Shown here: positions 14,601-29,600 of the stretch, piece by piece
How positions within the stretch are numbered: the first letter of the stretch is position 1
Layout of the letters: every line of letters starts with the position of its first letter
From: Hofstenia miamia
Taxonomy: Eukaryota > Xenacoelomorpha > Acoela
Direction of reading: 5' to 3'
DNA length: 64,000 nucleotides
NCBI GenBank assembly: GCA_004352715.1
Contig: SCFE01000046.1
Location: 136,345-200,344 of the forward strand
Translations under genes and position numbers: made by a program
Notes under the pieces: model-generated
What the model saw: only the letters and a program-made list of their open reading frames with translations
What the model was told of the DNA's origin: nothing
Database searches by the model: none

Positions 14601-17600
14601 AACTGATAGGTTTTAACTGATGTTACGCATCATGTTTTATGCTAAGTGAATTTTTTATTATGAAACCGCATGCCAGTCAATGTTCGCTCCTCCGCAAAGT
14701 TCTATCGCCTTTCTCCACCCTGGAGAATGCTAGAGAGTTGAATATCTGATGGTGATTTTTGTAATGTCAATGTCCACCGCGCAATGCAGACTACCTCGAC
14801 ATCCCACGCGAAATGTGTCGTATTTTTAGCTGACATCAAACCATCGCAGTTTCCAAATTAAGTTTATTATATTTAGCTAATTTTGTGAATGCGTCACTCT
14901 TTCATTAAACTTATGAGTTTTTAATGCTAAACTGGTGATTTAATAATTGAATTGTTAAATTTATATTCGATTGTGAGGAATTTTGCGTTGTCTAACTCGT
15001 TCATTACATTTTTTAATTTACAGTTGGAGTTTTCAATTTTCCACGTACATTTTTCATTACTCTCTAAAATTATAAAATTTATTAACAATTCATTTTTGGA
15101 ATCTCATTTTATTAGTTCAACTTTTAAATTCCATATTATTTTTTTCATACGGATTCAGAGGTGGAATTGCACAGGGTTTATAATAATTAACCATGAAACT
15201 TAATTTTATTTCAAAAAATGTTAATTTTAAGTACAAATTATAAGTTTTCATTTTTATCAATTTAACACCAACAGGATGAGGAAATCGCGTTTGAGTTGTG
15301 TTTTAAGTTCTTTGCCCTGCTCTACCTCTCCATGCATTCATGAATTGGAGAGTATACTAAATTTATTCATAAAATCCGCAAAGGATGTTATTTTTATAGA
15401 GTTGTGTTTGAAAGCATAACAAATTTAATTAGCGTACAATAGGCCATCAGAGTTCGGTGACCGCTTTTAATTGGTATTGTTCGTGATTGTGTAATCAAGT
15501 AGCGCATTCAATTTAATAGTAAATATTTTGCATTTTACGCAATTAGTCAAATGTTTCACAAGACCTTAAGTACAAACAAACAGGCTCAAATTTTTCAGCG
15601 TGCTAATTCTTACAATTTTTCATTTATAAGATAGAGTTGTTATTCTACTAGTAGTAGATTGTCCCGATTTTGTTTTGGGACCGGACAAAACTCTTTTTGC
15701 AACTGGGGGAACTGTTCAAAAATAGTTGAAAGACAGATTTAATAACGTTTGATTCATTACATATTTTGCAAATTCTCTTCACATCATTTGCAAAGCTAGG
15801 ACTGGGCTGAGAACTAGTTGCATTCGAGGTCAAACCAATTGGTTGGGATTAATATTTTATAGTAATGATAGGAAAACAAGATTAATATGTATATGATTAC
15901 TTTTCATTTCTTGTTTCAGCAAATTTAAAGAAGTATGAAAGAAACCGATAACAATCGGACAGTTTCCAACTCTGGTAGGAAAAAAGAGCATCCACTTTTA
16001 GGTTTAAACTTTTGGGGCGTTATTACTTAACTTTTTAACCCCGAATAATGCAATTTGTAAATTGCCGTTGCCATAGAAAATGCAAAATTAATCTAGGCAT
16101 TTTTTGAAAATATATATACTGATTTAAAATACCTTAATTTTTCATTCAAGAAAGTCACGCATATACATTTAAATTATGTTTTTTGGCACTATCTAGTCCC
16201 ATGTGCGTGCCTTTGGAGCATGTTGAAGGCATTTTGAGTATATAATTATTTAACAAGAAGCAGTGAATTGCGATTGATGTAAATTCGTCCTTGTGTGGCG
16301 TTGTTTATGCTTGACGCTTTTTGAATGCCGTTCATTAATAGATTTTCATTAGCATCGAGAGTTAAAAGTGTTAGTCTTGAAATTTATTACCAAACTCCCA
16401 CTCGATTCTACAAAAAATTATCGACCAGGGCTGACAAGAATTTTTTCAATTCAGTTACTCACTCACGTGGGACCGATGAGTCAGTAAAAAAGTAATTTTC
16501 TCCCATTAATTAGCTTTTGGAATTAGAAGTGAATTCATTAATAAATGGATGCATGAATTTAAAAGATTGTTATTCGTTTATAAATTAGATTTTGGGATAC
16601 ACTGCAAAGAGACTGATGCCTTAACTTTAGTTGGATTTAACCGTCAAAAACTCAATGTTAATGTAATCAAAGCATTAAATATTGTAGTCTAAGAAATCTT
16701 TCTGAAAATTGATAACTTCTAAAATATGAGAAAAAATGATTTGAGTGAATATACAAGGAATATTACATTACAACGATTAGTACATAACATTAAAAAGAAT
16801 TTTTCAGACAATGAAAACAAACTTTAGTTTTCTGTTTGACCTGAAAAGGAAAAAAGAATCTTCCGTTACTAATGTTTTTTTCTTTGTAATCAATATAAGT
16901 GTTTCTATTTTAAACTTCGTTTTCATAATTTTTGTAGTAGTAGTAAAAGATTTTATTAAAATCTTAGTATTTGTTTTATAGTATATTAGTTTCTTTAGGT
17001 ATATTTTCAATATACATTTTTAATTATGATATCTTCCTTCATAAAGTTGATCTTTGTATTCCTATTGATATTATTGGCCATTTTGGAAACTATTAAATTA
17101 TAAATTTATAGATGATTGCAGGCAAAGCTTCTTCATATTATACAAGGCGTTCTCATTCCTTCTAAAAAATACGTAGTTGACAAAGGGGATGTAAACCTTC
17201 CTTTATCAATATAGAACGTTTGATGTAACATTTTGTAGAATAAAATGCGGTCTTCATAATCTCGCTGAAGAAGTATTGGGATTAGCCTAAAGATCTAATT
17301 CACGTCATGTAAACTGGAACAAAAGTATACGAAATATTTGTTAATTAGGTAGTTTAATCCATTCGTAGTTTACCGTTACTGCATTACTTTCTTAAATCGA
17401 TAATAAAGAAAACGTGAAGCCCCTTAATTCCTTTACATATTTTATGACTTGATGGATACGTCATAGTCTATTCTGTGAATTTGAAAAATGGTTAGGGAAA
17501 GCTAAAAAATTTATAGATCATCTTTTGTTGATTATTGATTTACTGTCCTGGATAAAAGTCAAAATTAGCAGTTTCCAATTTATTGTCCACTGTTTATTGT

Positions 17601-20600
17601 TTCTCATTGCAATTCCAACATAAATTTGGAACTTAATATCAGAATATTTGTAGATAATTACAAAATAATGCTCTATTACAAGATCGTCTCACTAAGTAAT
17701 AGCTTCTACACGTGCCCATCTTTGAGGTGAACGATCAAAGTTTTCCAGCCTTTTAAAGTTCCCGAATATTGCTATTAATTACAATGAGTTGTCATTATAA
17801 AGGGAGTGATTTTGAATCTACTTAATTTTAAATCTTAGAATTCATATTATAATGGAATGTCAGTGAGAATAATTTTTGAATATTCACCCACACAATTTTG
17901 ACTTTCTTCCTTCAGGTTATTATTTATTCTTGTATATAAACACTATTTATTCCCTGAACAACCAGTATAAGTAATTTCTCTGTGGATATTACATATCGAG
18001 TTCTTTATTTGAACATTTGGTTTACAAATTTTCTAATGATGCAATTTTTTTATGTGCATAGTGCACTGGTAGTATTGAATCAAAATTTGGTTTTTTTTAG
18101 AATTTCAATTTTGTAAAAATACTGCTATCATTACTTAACAATTATATAGTTTGCGAAATATAGTTATGCATAATTATATAATTATTTCTCGATCAAAAAA
18201 TTATATACAATTGTATATAGTTATATCCTACCGATTTGTGCAATCGGCCCTACATCCAGAAAAGCGAGTTCAGTAAAATATACAGTACATATATGCACTA
18301 AATGGCCGGAATTTTAACGGCACGTTTAAGTACGTCAGGTTTTTTAACATCTTTTATTCATATTAAAGAAATAATTGCAATTCGTTTTTACCATTGTTTA
18401 ATAATATAATGAACAAAATATATTAAAGTACAATATAACATAATTATAATAGAATGATAGAGCAATATATAGTTATATAATTATTTCCTAAAGATAAAAA
18501 AATGTTATGTGACAATTTAAAAAAATTCTTTTGCGTTCACCTCTTTATTTTTATACTGATTAGGTTATTATCACGTTAAGAGCTGCATTAAGTTAGGATT
18601 TTTATGAGCAACCTCATCTTGTTGTATACAAAAGCTTTCTTATTATAAGCATAACCTTGATGATTTTAACGCCTGCATTGTTGATTCCAAGAAAAATATA
18701 ACGCAGGGATATTTTGAATATTCTTTGAAGTAAGTGTTTTATGAGTACGCTTCCAACAAGCGTATGACACTTGCAGTACACGACCAGTTAGCGTTTGTAG
18801 TTTTAAACAGTCAAGATTATTAGGATTTCCTTGTAGACATGGCGGCTTTTCTTACCTTGTTGCTTCCATTCTTAATAATAAATCGCTAATTTCCTAACCA
18901 CGGGAGAGTAGAAGTAAATTGGATTATGTAATTATTTCGTCTTTTTGATAAAATATCTATTTCATATCTATATTAGATCAGCTTGTGTTGGTTCAAGCAA
19001 GCGGAATATCCAATCCTTTTAATTGTTTAATGCATGCCAACATTTTCCGCACTTGATTTTGATATTCACTTAATTCTCCTTTCGTGGTTTTTTTCCAACA
19101 CCTTCACATGAAACAATCATCCAACATGACATTCTTTAGGAAATTTTTTAGCTCGTTTAAAACTCCACAGGGTGTCCATAAAGTCTGGACACAATTAAAT
19201 TTCTTAATCGATTTCTTCACTGTTTAAACAATTAAACTTCTTCTCGGATGAAGTACATTAAGTTTCATTTCATCTGCTATCATCCGATATGAACATCCTT
19301 TATAGCCACTGAGAACTATCAGTTTAACTCTTTCTTGAGGTATGGTATCCTTTGTGCAGACGCTTTTATTGCATTTTGTTGTTAAATGTACTGCAAGATA
19401 CGAGTACAGCTCAAATTAATTGCACTATAAACGTCACAAATTATATTTTTGCAATCTAATATATTATGTCTTTGATTTCTAGCATTTCAGATCAATTTTT
19501 GCATTGTAAATTCGAATTATATCAAAACTAGCACTTTTAATGGGATTTGGACAAAATTTGAACATGAATATTTCTGAAACCCATGAGTAGTCGTACTAAA
19601 CTTTGTGAATATACTAAACTTTCACACTGATTACGATTTATTGCATTTTGTTGTTAAATGTACTGCAAGATACGAGTACAGCTCAAATTAATTGCACTAT
19701 AAACGTCACAAATTATATTTTTGCAATCTAATATATTATGTCTTTGATTTCTAGCATTTCAGATCAAATTCGAATTATATCAAAACTAGCACTTTTAATG
19801 GGATTTGGACAAAATTTCTGAAACCCATGAGTAGTCGTACTAAACTTTGTGAATATACTAAACTTTCACACTGATTACGATTTTTTGCATTTTCTCTATA
19901 CCATGTATATTTATGGAAAGTTTTTAGGGTTACTTTCACAATGGAAAAATTTATATCCTCATACTAAAAGTCAAAGTTATACTAAAGAACATTGCAAAAA
20001 TAACTTAAGTTTATTGTGGAATTTATTTGAACACTACTGCATGTACTTGTATATAATACTAATTTAGAATCGACTGCTTTCACAGATAAACGAGATTAGA
20101 ATGTCACTTTAGAGGGTATGTAAGTTGATTTTGAGCACTTATAGTTTAATTAATCGAAGCTCTGTAGGCCCTTTCGCACACCTCTTGCTGTTTTCATTGT
20201 ATGATGCTGCATTAATTCATAAATTGTTTTTTGTTTTACGCTGCCCTTAGTGAAAATGATTCTGTTTAGAATAATAATATACCGCAGTTTTTTAATCTCT
20301 TAAATCAGATTAAAATCAGATTTTGACAATCAGTTTATTTAAACGCTAGCATTACGAAAATCAACTTCAGTCTGAAAAAGTATGGAAAAATTTTTTATTA
20401 ATGTTAGAATTTGGCTAGAAATATTCGAAGGCAGGTTTAGGAAACCATTGTTTGCTATGATAAAATGAGATGAACTAAAGTATTTTATTTAAAATTTTAG
20501 TGGTATTTTGTATAAACATATTTAGAGAAATCCACAATATTTGTTGTTGGAAAAATTAACATTTACTACTGGGAATTAAACACAAAATCTCAGTGGCAAT

Positions 20601-23600
20601 CTTTATTGGATGACAAACAGGATACCATCCATCATATCGATGTGCACTATCAGAAGAAAACGCTATTCTACACACATTTCCAAAAACGAACCATATACAA
20701 AGTTAAATATGATGCTAAAACGATAAAGCCCGAGGTCTTCTTCAAATATGATAAAGAGAGGCCAGGTAGACTACACATCAATTTTTTAGCATTTCCGTTT
20801 ATATACAAGACTGCATATTTTTATAGATATTTGCGATTTCACTTGATTTTTTAAATGTATAGCTTCCTGCATTTAGTGGTGGTTTTAGGCAACATAGCTG
20901 TAGATTGGGTACATAATATGCTTTACTGGGTGGTCTACACAGCGAAGAGCTCGAAAGTTATTGTTTCCAAAATCAATAACGCCTCGATTCAAACCGAACT
21001 CTTCTCAAGTGGCGATTTTGGCAAAGATGCTTTAATCAAACTTATTGCACTACATCCAGTCAGAAAGTAATTTTATATTTTATTTGTTGTTAAGTTCGAC
21101 TTCAACTTTTCTATCTTGTGAATGAACATGGTTTTTAAAAATTTTATTTGATAATTTAATGTTCAGAAAACTTAATTGAACTTCCGTCCAATTTTAGATA
21201 ACGAAGACTGCCTTATTTAGGTTGATGTATGTGTTAGTCTTGAAAAATGATAAATCGTACTTCTACAGTAGCTACATGGATGGTAGTAAGATGTATGAAC
21301 TCAATTCCACCAGCTATGATGTCGCTCACTTTGTTGTTGACTACCAGTTGTCTTTCCTGTATTTCACAGTTGAAAAACGCGCTGAAATTTATCGAATGGA
21401 ACTAAGTGGCTCCTATATTATAAAGAAGATTGTACACAACACGCCATTGTTGAGTAAGATTCTTATTTACTAATTGAGAATTTGTATATAATTGCAAGCG
21501 AATGAATTGCACTAGTTAATTTTATTTAGCAGCTAACCTTTGTAATGTAAATTGATTTTGGAATATAGTTGATTTACAAGCAGACGTTAAGATTTGCTCA
21601 GTTTAGCTACTGTCATCATCAAGTTACAGCCTGATATAAAATGCTTTGCGAATATCGAATACTTTTGGTCAATGTGGCCAGATGATGTAATTAGGGACAG
21701 TTTTATAAAGCGTTGCACGTGGGCCGTTTTTTGCTGACACCACCCTAAATAGAAATTTAAAAAATCAGACCTAAGCAATCCAGAATTCCCAATGTCGAAT
21801 ACTTCGATGTCCTTCGGCCCATACTTGATGTTTGAAATGCTGCTACAATATGTTTTCAAATAAATTGTCAATTCTCTTGATTTCCTGAGGGATTAAGGTT
21901 TTCTTTTCGTCCATTACATATTTTAAGGTGAAAAGTATTCTCATATTGTAAATTTCGGCGAAACTAACTTATTTTTTGGAAAGTGTGACCCAGCCCGACC
22001 CACTAGCCTTTCATAAAATTTATAATTTATATTAACTAATTGCTTGAACGAAACGAGAATTTGCAAGCCGTGAAACCATACAGATTTCTTGCTATTCGAA
22101 AAGTGGAATGTAGAAACTCTTGAAATACTTATTCGAATTTGTTTTGGCGTTCCTGCTGGTTGTCTTCCAGAGGAAAACATATTTTCAACATTTGGACTAA
22201 AAACTAACCAACGAGCATCACCGAGTTTTGAAGGCATTGAAAACTGCTTTTTTTAAATAAGTTTTTAATGTACTTTGTATAACTTGTTAATGTGACGATT
22301 TTTTTAAATTAATTGTTTGAAAATACTACACGGTAATTCTACAAGTAATTCATTTAATGCTATGCACTATATGGCTAAAATAAGATTTTTAAATGCTAAA
22401 AGAAATTTGTAGAGTCCGCCATAATTTTAATGTGATTTTATTCACCTTTGTTTCTAGAAATGACTAGTGAATGCAATAATTGGTTTTGAAATTCTCTTGT
22501 TAATTTTGCAGTTATTAGAAATGCATTAAATTCATTAACCGCCACACTATTTAATTCGCAAATTGAGTTGTTCCTAGTAATTTCGATACTAAAAAACTAG
22601 TCTGCTCATTTGTTAATTTTTTAGATTTATTTTCACTAGATTTCCAACTGCATTTATTCATCTTACAGTTTTCGTCTCTTTCAATGTCCACTTATTAGGA
22701 CAGATGTCAATTATTTCATCAGCAATTAGTAGCTATAATGATATTTACATGAACTTCATTTATATCATTAGTCATCACACGACGTTAATAAGTGAAACGA
22801 ACTTTCTATCACCTATTTCCTCAAATTTTCAAGTTCGTGAACCTCTAAACTTTAAAACTGCTAAGTATAATAAAGTAAATTCGTTATGCAATGTCTCTAG
22901 ATAAACACCGATTTTTTATTCCTGTATCCTTGAGATATTCATTGACAATCATTTATTTAACAAAACTAATCACAGGCGGTTTTAGGGGAAGGGGAAGACA
23001 CTCGAGAACCACTGCCCCTTCCACCGTTGAGAATGGTTCAATTTTTGCAAAATGAAATTTTTTATACATTTCAAAGATTTTTTATGTTGATGTTCACAAA
23101 TCCAAACATTGAACGAGAGTGATGCATAGCCTTGTAGTTAAATATTTAAGGGTTTATATTTTACAATATATTTCTTTCTTGGATTTATTTTTGTTGTTGA
23201 AATTGCCATTTTATTTTAAGTTTCCTCAACATGAAATTGGAAGGTTCCCTTCCAGTCCTCCTGCTTGCAAAAACCTAAAGGCGCGCATGCAATTAATCAA
23301 TCATTGATTAAAATCATAATGTAAACACCGATAATGGTTTTCTAACAATATACCTTTCCGCTGATACGAACAGCGAGAATTAACGTACGATTCATTTTCA
23401 ATTTTGTACAAGAAATCATTTCGATGAGCCTCACATTATATAATCTTTTTCATTTTTTTTCGTTTATTTACCCAAGCAACGTTTTATTTTGTCATGTAGT
23501 AGCTATCTTAGCAAAATCTCATTTGCAACTTCCACACTGAAAGTTTTTCTTAGTTATTTTATTCAGCTTGAATCAGATACTGTCTAAAAATATAGTATTT

Positions 23601-26600
23601 TCATTTTTTTGTTTTCTTTATTCGTGTAATCAAGTTTCAGATAGAGTATATTTTCTTTGGTAACTTAAACGGAGAAATTTGTTTGGTAGATATTTCTTTC
23701 TCACTTATAATCAAAAGGAGATTAGATCTTACTTTTTACAATATTACTTTTATGGCATTGAATTTGTTATGGGAATGAGAAGGCAGCTTTGAATAATCCT
23801 TTTCGACACTTATTAATGTCATCTCACAATTTTATTTAATCAAAGGTCAATTCTAATTTCTTAACATTAGATTGAAATCTTTATTCATTGCGGTAAGTCT
23901 ACCTACCATATGAAACATATAATTTCTCTTCTTTAGGTTTGCGGATTATCATATTTCTATAGTTTTTCTTGACCGATATCTGCAAACTAAAATTGCAAAA
24001 TACTTTTTAAGAATTTTTCTTTAGTTTTTCTTTTAGAGTGTTTGATGACGCATTATGCCACTGTAATTATTGAGCATTAAATTATTTAACAGGCCTGTTA
24101 TTACGGCACCTGTTTTACTTTCAGCCAGTTGTTTCGACACATCTCTATTTCGATCAAATTCATTTTTTATTAATAACAATTATAATTACTTAGGCAATGA
24201 CGTAATATTACGTCATCCAATTGATTGTGCTGTTGAAGTTATTGGGATGTCTCCCACCTCACTTGCATTGACATCAGTAATTAATTTGATTAATTCAACA
24301 TTTTATCTCACTGGTAATTGTTGTTTCGAGAATTTATGCATATCATTACTCTAAATTTATGAATGGGATTTAAATCAATTTATTGTAAGATTGGTAGGGA
24401 AATTTATTTAGTATTTTTATTTAATTTTCTGCTGTAGCGTCTGAAGTTTTACAAGTTTTGTTATTGCTAATCTAGTTCTTTGCAGTTTTAACTTTCCTAT
24501 ATCAGAAAATACAATGGCGAGGATTTGTGTATGTACATTTGCATATATCGTCTCTTAGAGCTTGCCTGGAATTACCAACAGTGAGCTGCATTTTATAAAC
24601 AATATTCTGTCCCCTTCTCTTTTCCTCAAACTTGAAAATATTTCACGTTAATTCAAGATGTTATCAATCGATTTGCTGCTAAAAACAGACGCTTGCATTT
24701 TGTATAAGCTTAATTTTGTTCAAAAAACATTTTTTTGCAATTTCTTTTTTAGAAATGGGTGTCAGCCCCCTCCGTTTTAAAAATCCTAAACGTGGCACTG
24801 TTCCCAACTTATATTAGGGTTTTCAGCTTCTTATTTTAAAAACACTAAGTGTTTTTAAAAAAGCATTTAAGCTATGTTTTCCGAATAGAAAACGTTTTTT
24901 CCAACCCTATTACTTAATAAAGTTGATAAATGAATACCCCAATATGGGGAACATTGCCTTGGTTTTGAGATAGTGACGAAAATAGTGATTATTAAGAGGC
25001 TCAAATTTCCTTAGTAGTTATGTTTCTCTTTTGCTTATTAATTTCACTTCGCTAGTTCAAACACATGGATCATAAAATTGTTTAATGATACGTTTTTTTG
25101 TTGTTGGTACGATAAAATAGAATATGGATAGTCATTTCAAAGCCTCCTAACGCGTAATGGCAGTTTCCGTCTAACTGATCGATAGATGTGCGCATGCTCT
25201 CTAAGTTATCTGCACGTCATTTTGAAGAGCAGTTGTACACAAAAGTGGAGTTCAATTGGGCATATTTTAGTATTTTAGACAGCGCAAAATCTCCACAGTA
25301 TTGTATTTTTACGCAATCACGTTTTACGCAGCACTGTCTAACATGAAAACATAATTACTATAATACATCCTAATTCGCATTCTTCAATTTCTATTATTTG
25401 CACGTTTTATCACTTAAGGTTGTTTTTCAACTGAGGATTTATTTATATATATCTATATAATTAAAGGAAGCATGTGTAGTATTAATTATAAAATTATCTG
25501 TAAAGTGCTGACATTTTGTTTTTTTCCTATTGCGAATGAAATTATTCAATTGGTAACCACGTTCTAAATTTTATGTTTTTAATTATTTGCGAAGTTTTTT
25601 CAGTTGCATTCTACAATACAGTTATTAAAACTCACATTTTTGGGGGCGGTAACCAATGATCATATAAGAATTATCTACACTTCATGGCCAGATTTCACTA
25701 ATTCTACAGCTGATGTCTTTGAGAGTGGACAGACAGATTTTTTTTCTTAACAACAAACAATATATTCGCGTTATGCGACATACCCATGCCCACATGGCAA
25801 ACTTGATGATGGAAGTGAATGGGTTGTTGAACTCGTTTATTTGAGCATTTCTAGTATTTATGGTTATGCTCATTTGAAAATTGAATCATATAATTTTTCT
25901 GGAAAACACTTCATTATAGAGATTGGTTGGCTGTGTAAAGCTAACTGCGCTTTTGCCGTTGGTCAAGTTTGCCACTTCAGAATTATCTGATGCTCGAAGT
26001 TGTAGACTTGTTTGCAAATATGAATACCTTCAGAATTATCTGATGCTCGAAGTTGTAGACTTGTTTGCAAATATGAATACACATGTGCCATTATTAAAAT
26101 TTACATCTTTTAAAATTCAAATATTAGTTGAAATATATTCAAATTATTTTTTCTAATTTCATGCATTTTGTTATTTGTATTAAAATTCCAACTTTGGTGT
26201 CAAGTCTTTATCAAATTTGAAATTCGTGAACAAAGTTGTATTCAACTTTGATGTTTTATAGATTGGACTTTTAATCAGTAATTTGCCTTTTCTATGTTTT
26301 AAAATAGGCTTGATCTAGAGCTCACTAGAAGATACATCTATTGATGGTGTAAATATTTGAATTTTCTAATGAACCACATTTGACGTAAAAGCCTAACATT
26401 CAATTACAAAAAGACATAGGCGTGCATCACTAGCTGCTGAATTCTCTTAAAGATTGATGAGAGAAACATCCTTGCTCATGAAAATTTTTTTTCTGTATTA
26501 TGAAACACTCACATTGTTTTGGAAGCTGTATTTAAATTTTTGGTTTCCTTTTCTTATGAAATTTCAAATACCTCCGGACCCTGAAATGGACCTCTTTCAA

Positions 26601-29600
26601 GACCGGTCTAAGCGTTATATGAAATTGAGGACTTATTGTTTTGTTAGTGTTTTTCATGCGATAGAAACCATCAATAAAGGTCGTCTAAAAAATCTAACTT
26701 TTATGTTTATAAACCTTAAAGTTTTTGTGAAGAACCTCATAAATCATTGAATTTTTTGCAAAATGGGATTAGATTTTGTATAACTTGCAAATATATAGGT
26801 GCTTTATAATATTTTATTTTTTATGCGTTCCTATTAAGGCAAGTATATGAAGCGTCTACGATGTTGAATTTTAATGTGTACTCTACTGCATTCTGCAATA
26901 AAAATTGAATTATCTTTCAAGTAGCGAATCTGCAACTAGTGTTGGGCGTATTCCAACGTGATCCGTTCTTTCTTTCATACGGTTTTCTTGTGACTAATAA
27001 ACTTGATGAATATTCGTTCTTTTTTCAAAAAAATTGTTTTAGATTTGAATGTATACTTTATGCACATTTTTTTCAATGCTTATTACAAATATCAACATAA
27101 TTTCTTTACATTGTTTAATTGCGAGTAAAAAATAATTTGCTATTTGATCTAAAATCATAAGCAAGCTGATTTGAATTGTTTTAATGGAAACCATGAAGGC
27201 AAGTTACAAGTGAAATTTTAATTTTTCTTAAGATTTTTTTGAAATCGTTTTTCATGATAGCACTTTCCAGTCATCGTGTTTTATATAACATATTTGAAGG
27301 AACAGTGATCTGTACAATCTGCAGTAGGCAGAAACATTTGTTTGTACTGCCGTTTCATTTAGAAGATATACATTAACTCAATTATCTCTGTCTCTCCCTA
27401 GGCGATAGTTGTTTATAAATAAATGCTCCACTATACAGCAATAAGCTTTATTGATCTTACTCCAGTGTTTTCTTTATTCACGCTCACTTATTTCAGAAAC
27501 GCCACCACAAAGTATACTGGCTTAAATTTCAAATCAACGGGAAGTAATTATTATGATATGGTAGTTATGGAGTCCTTTCATTGGAAAAGAACTAATCATT
27601 TAAAAATGAATATTTATTAGCATTTTTGAAATTTTTAATGTGCAAAACATTTTCGTCTTTTCTGAATTTCAGCAAGTTTATCAAAATTCATCTTGCAAAA
27701 TGTGTCAGATAAAATCGCATCCAAAATTTTAAGAGCCGATCTATTCCGATTCTGAAATTTGTAATGATTTATGAGGTGCTCCAAAAGCCCTTCGACACAT
27801 GCACATGAGAACTAGACGTTTTAAGGCGCATTTTATTCAATGGGGAGCAGGGTTTTTTTTGGAAAAATTGGCTTTTATCTTATGAAAACCAGTAGCTATT
27901 TCATATAATATTTAGATTGTTAACTAAGAATATTTCGGTTGTTGCATTGTCATTGAATTTGGCTAATTATAGAGATCAATAACTTTTAATACTTCATCAA
28001 TGAAATATTGTGGAGAATGTTAGTGCAAAGTCTTTTCTCCTGGATTAATTTAGGCTCCATGGGAGTGCTAAAGAGGTATATTTATTAAGGGAAATAACAT
28101 TTTATGTGCGAAGCAGTAATCCTTTATCATTTTATGCTACCATTGTAGCATGCTTTGACGCACGTTGACATTAATTTTAACCAATGCCAGTAGCACTTCA
28201 TGCACACAATTCGAATTTCGAGGTATTGTAAATGCTAGAAATCGACTCTGTCGCTAAGGTCTAATGACTTTGTAACTAGCCTAGAATAGCTTATCATTTA
28301 CGCTTGAGTTGGTTTAATATCGTTTTAGTTAAACAACAATTGCTCAACAGAACATTTTTATTTTCAATTGAGTGTAAATACGTTAGGCGCTTATACGCAA
28401 CAGTCTATTATTTTACAAACATGCGAATGACCAAAACACAGTTCGGAACAATTTTCACTTAAAATGCGTAGTTTCATCAACTAATTAAATTGCTCAATGA
28501 AGCAGTCACTGGATTTTGTAATGCAAGCAATTCTCACAAATTATTTCATAGCGACTGCTTTTAAATATTTTTTATGAAAAGGGCTCCTGACAAATTCACG
28601 TAGTTCATTCAGCGAATGGACCATATCTTACAACTTGTAAAAAATGTTTACATCATTAACTTTTGCTCTTGTAGTTTGTAGAAAGTGTGATTTGATAATT
28701 CCTTCATGTGCGTTCCAAGAAAAATAGTTCGGTTAAATTTATTCCACTAGGGTTACTTTTACGTAACAAACCGATTTGTACGCATTTTGAAAAAAAGTTC
28801 CAAGTCTTTAAAAAATATTGGAAGAATTTTACTTTGATACATCTATGGGGTAGGGCCTGCTTATTCATTGATCAAGAAATGTGCTAAAACATGTGCTTAT
28901 GTCTGAATTACATGCAAATAAGAATTTTTTCAATAATCCGATTTTTGTAAAATATTTAAATTATTTCTATACCTATTGTTCAGATAATAATGCGGTCTAA
29001 TGTCCATGGGGACAAAAACTACCCTGAAATATTTAGTTTTTTGAATACAATCTGTGTGAGTCCCGTCCATGCACGTCTGGACGCGACAGAGCCTAAATCT
29101 GGTTTGGATTATGATATTATGACGAAACCTGCACAAAGATTCCTCAAATCAGCACTATCAATTTGGACTGTTCAGAAATGTGTTTTCAACATTATTTTGA
29201 TGAAATAATCAAATAGGGCTTAAAGTTTTTAAATTTCTAGATTTTGTTTGGAGATTTTCTAGTTGATCTCAATTTAATTTACGCTTTATAATGCTTAGTC
29301 AATAACAACTGTAATAGATTCTGAATCATACTTTATTTGGGTTTGTTTAGAGTTTCAAACGATTCCACGTTTCTTAGCGGTGTTCAATGATGTTTTGTAT
29401 TTTACTTCACCCAATATTTCTTCCATTTATCGTGTACATCCGCTTTCTATGGTAGATCTTGGAGAACAAAGTTTTCAAATAAAAGTTTTGCCTTCTATTT
29501 ACCCTGGCATAGGTGCCATAGTTTTGGCTCAAAATGGACGACAAGGAACACCTTCAGGTAACTATTCTCTCTATTACTTTCAAGTATTCTTAGCTGCATT

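Larger units (their letters stand above)
11692..20525. other. Intron 3 (8.8 kb)
   Basis: The largest intron. It holds a Tc1/mariner relic (19168-19370) and a two-copy tandem duplication (19366-19884), listed separately. The segment 18130-18500 is extremely AT-rich with repeated TATAGTTATATAATTATTTC-like stretches. I see no exon-like sequence in the remainder. Confidence 0.65.
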
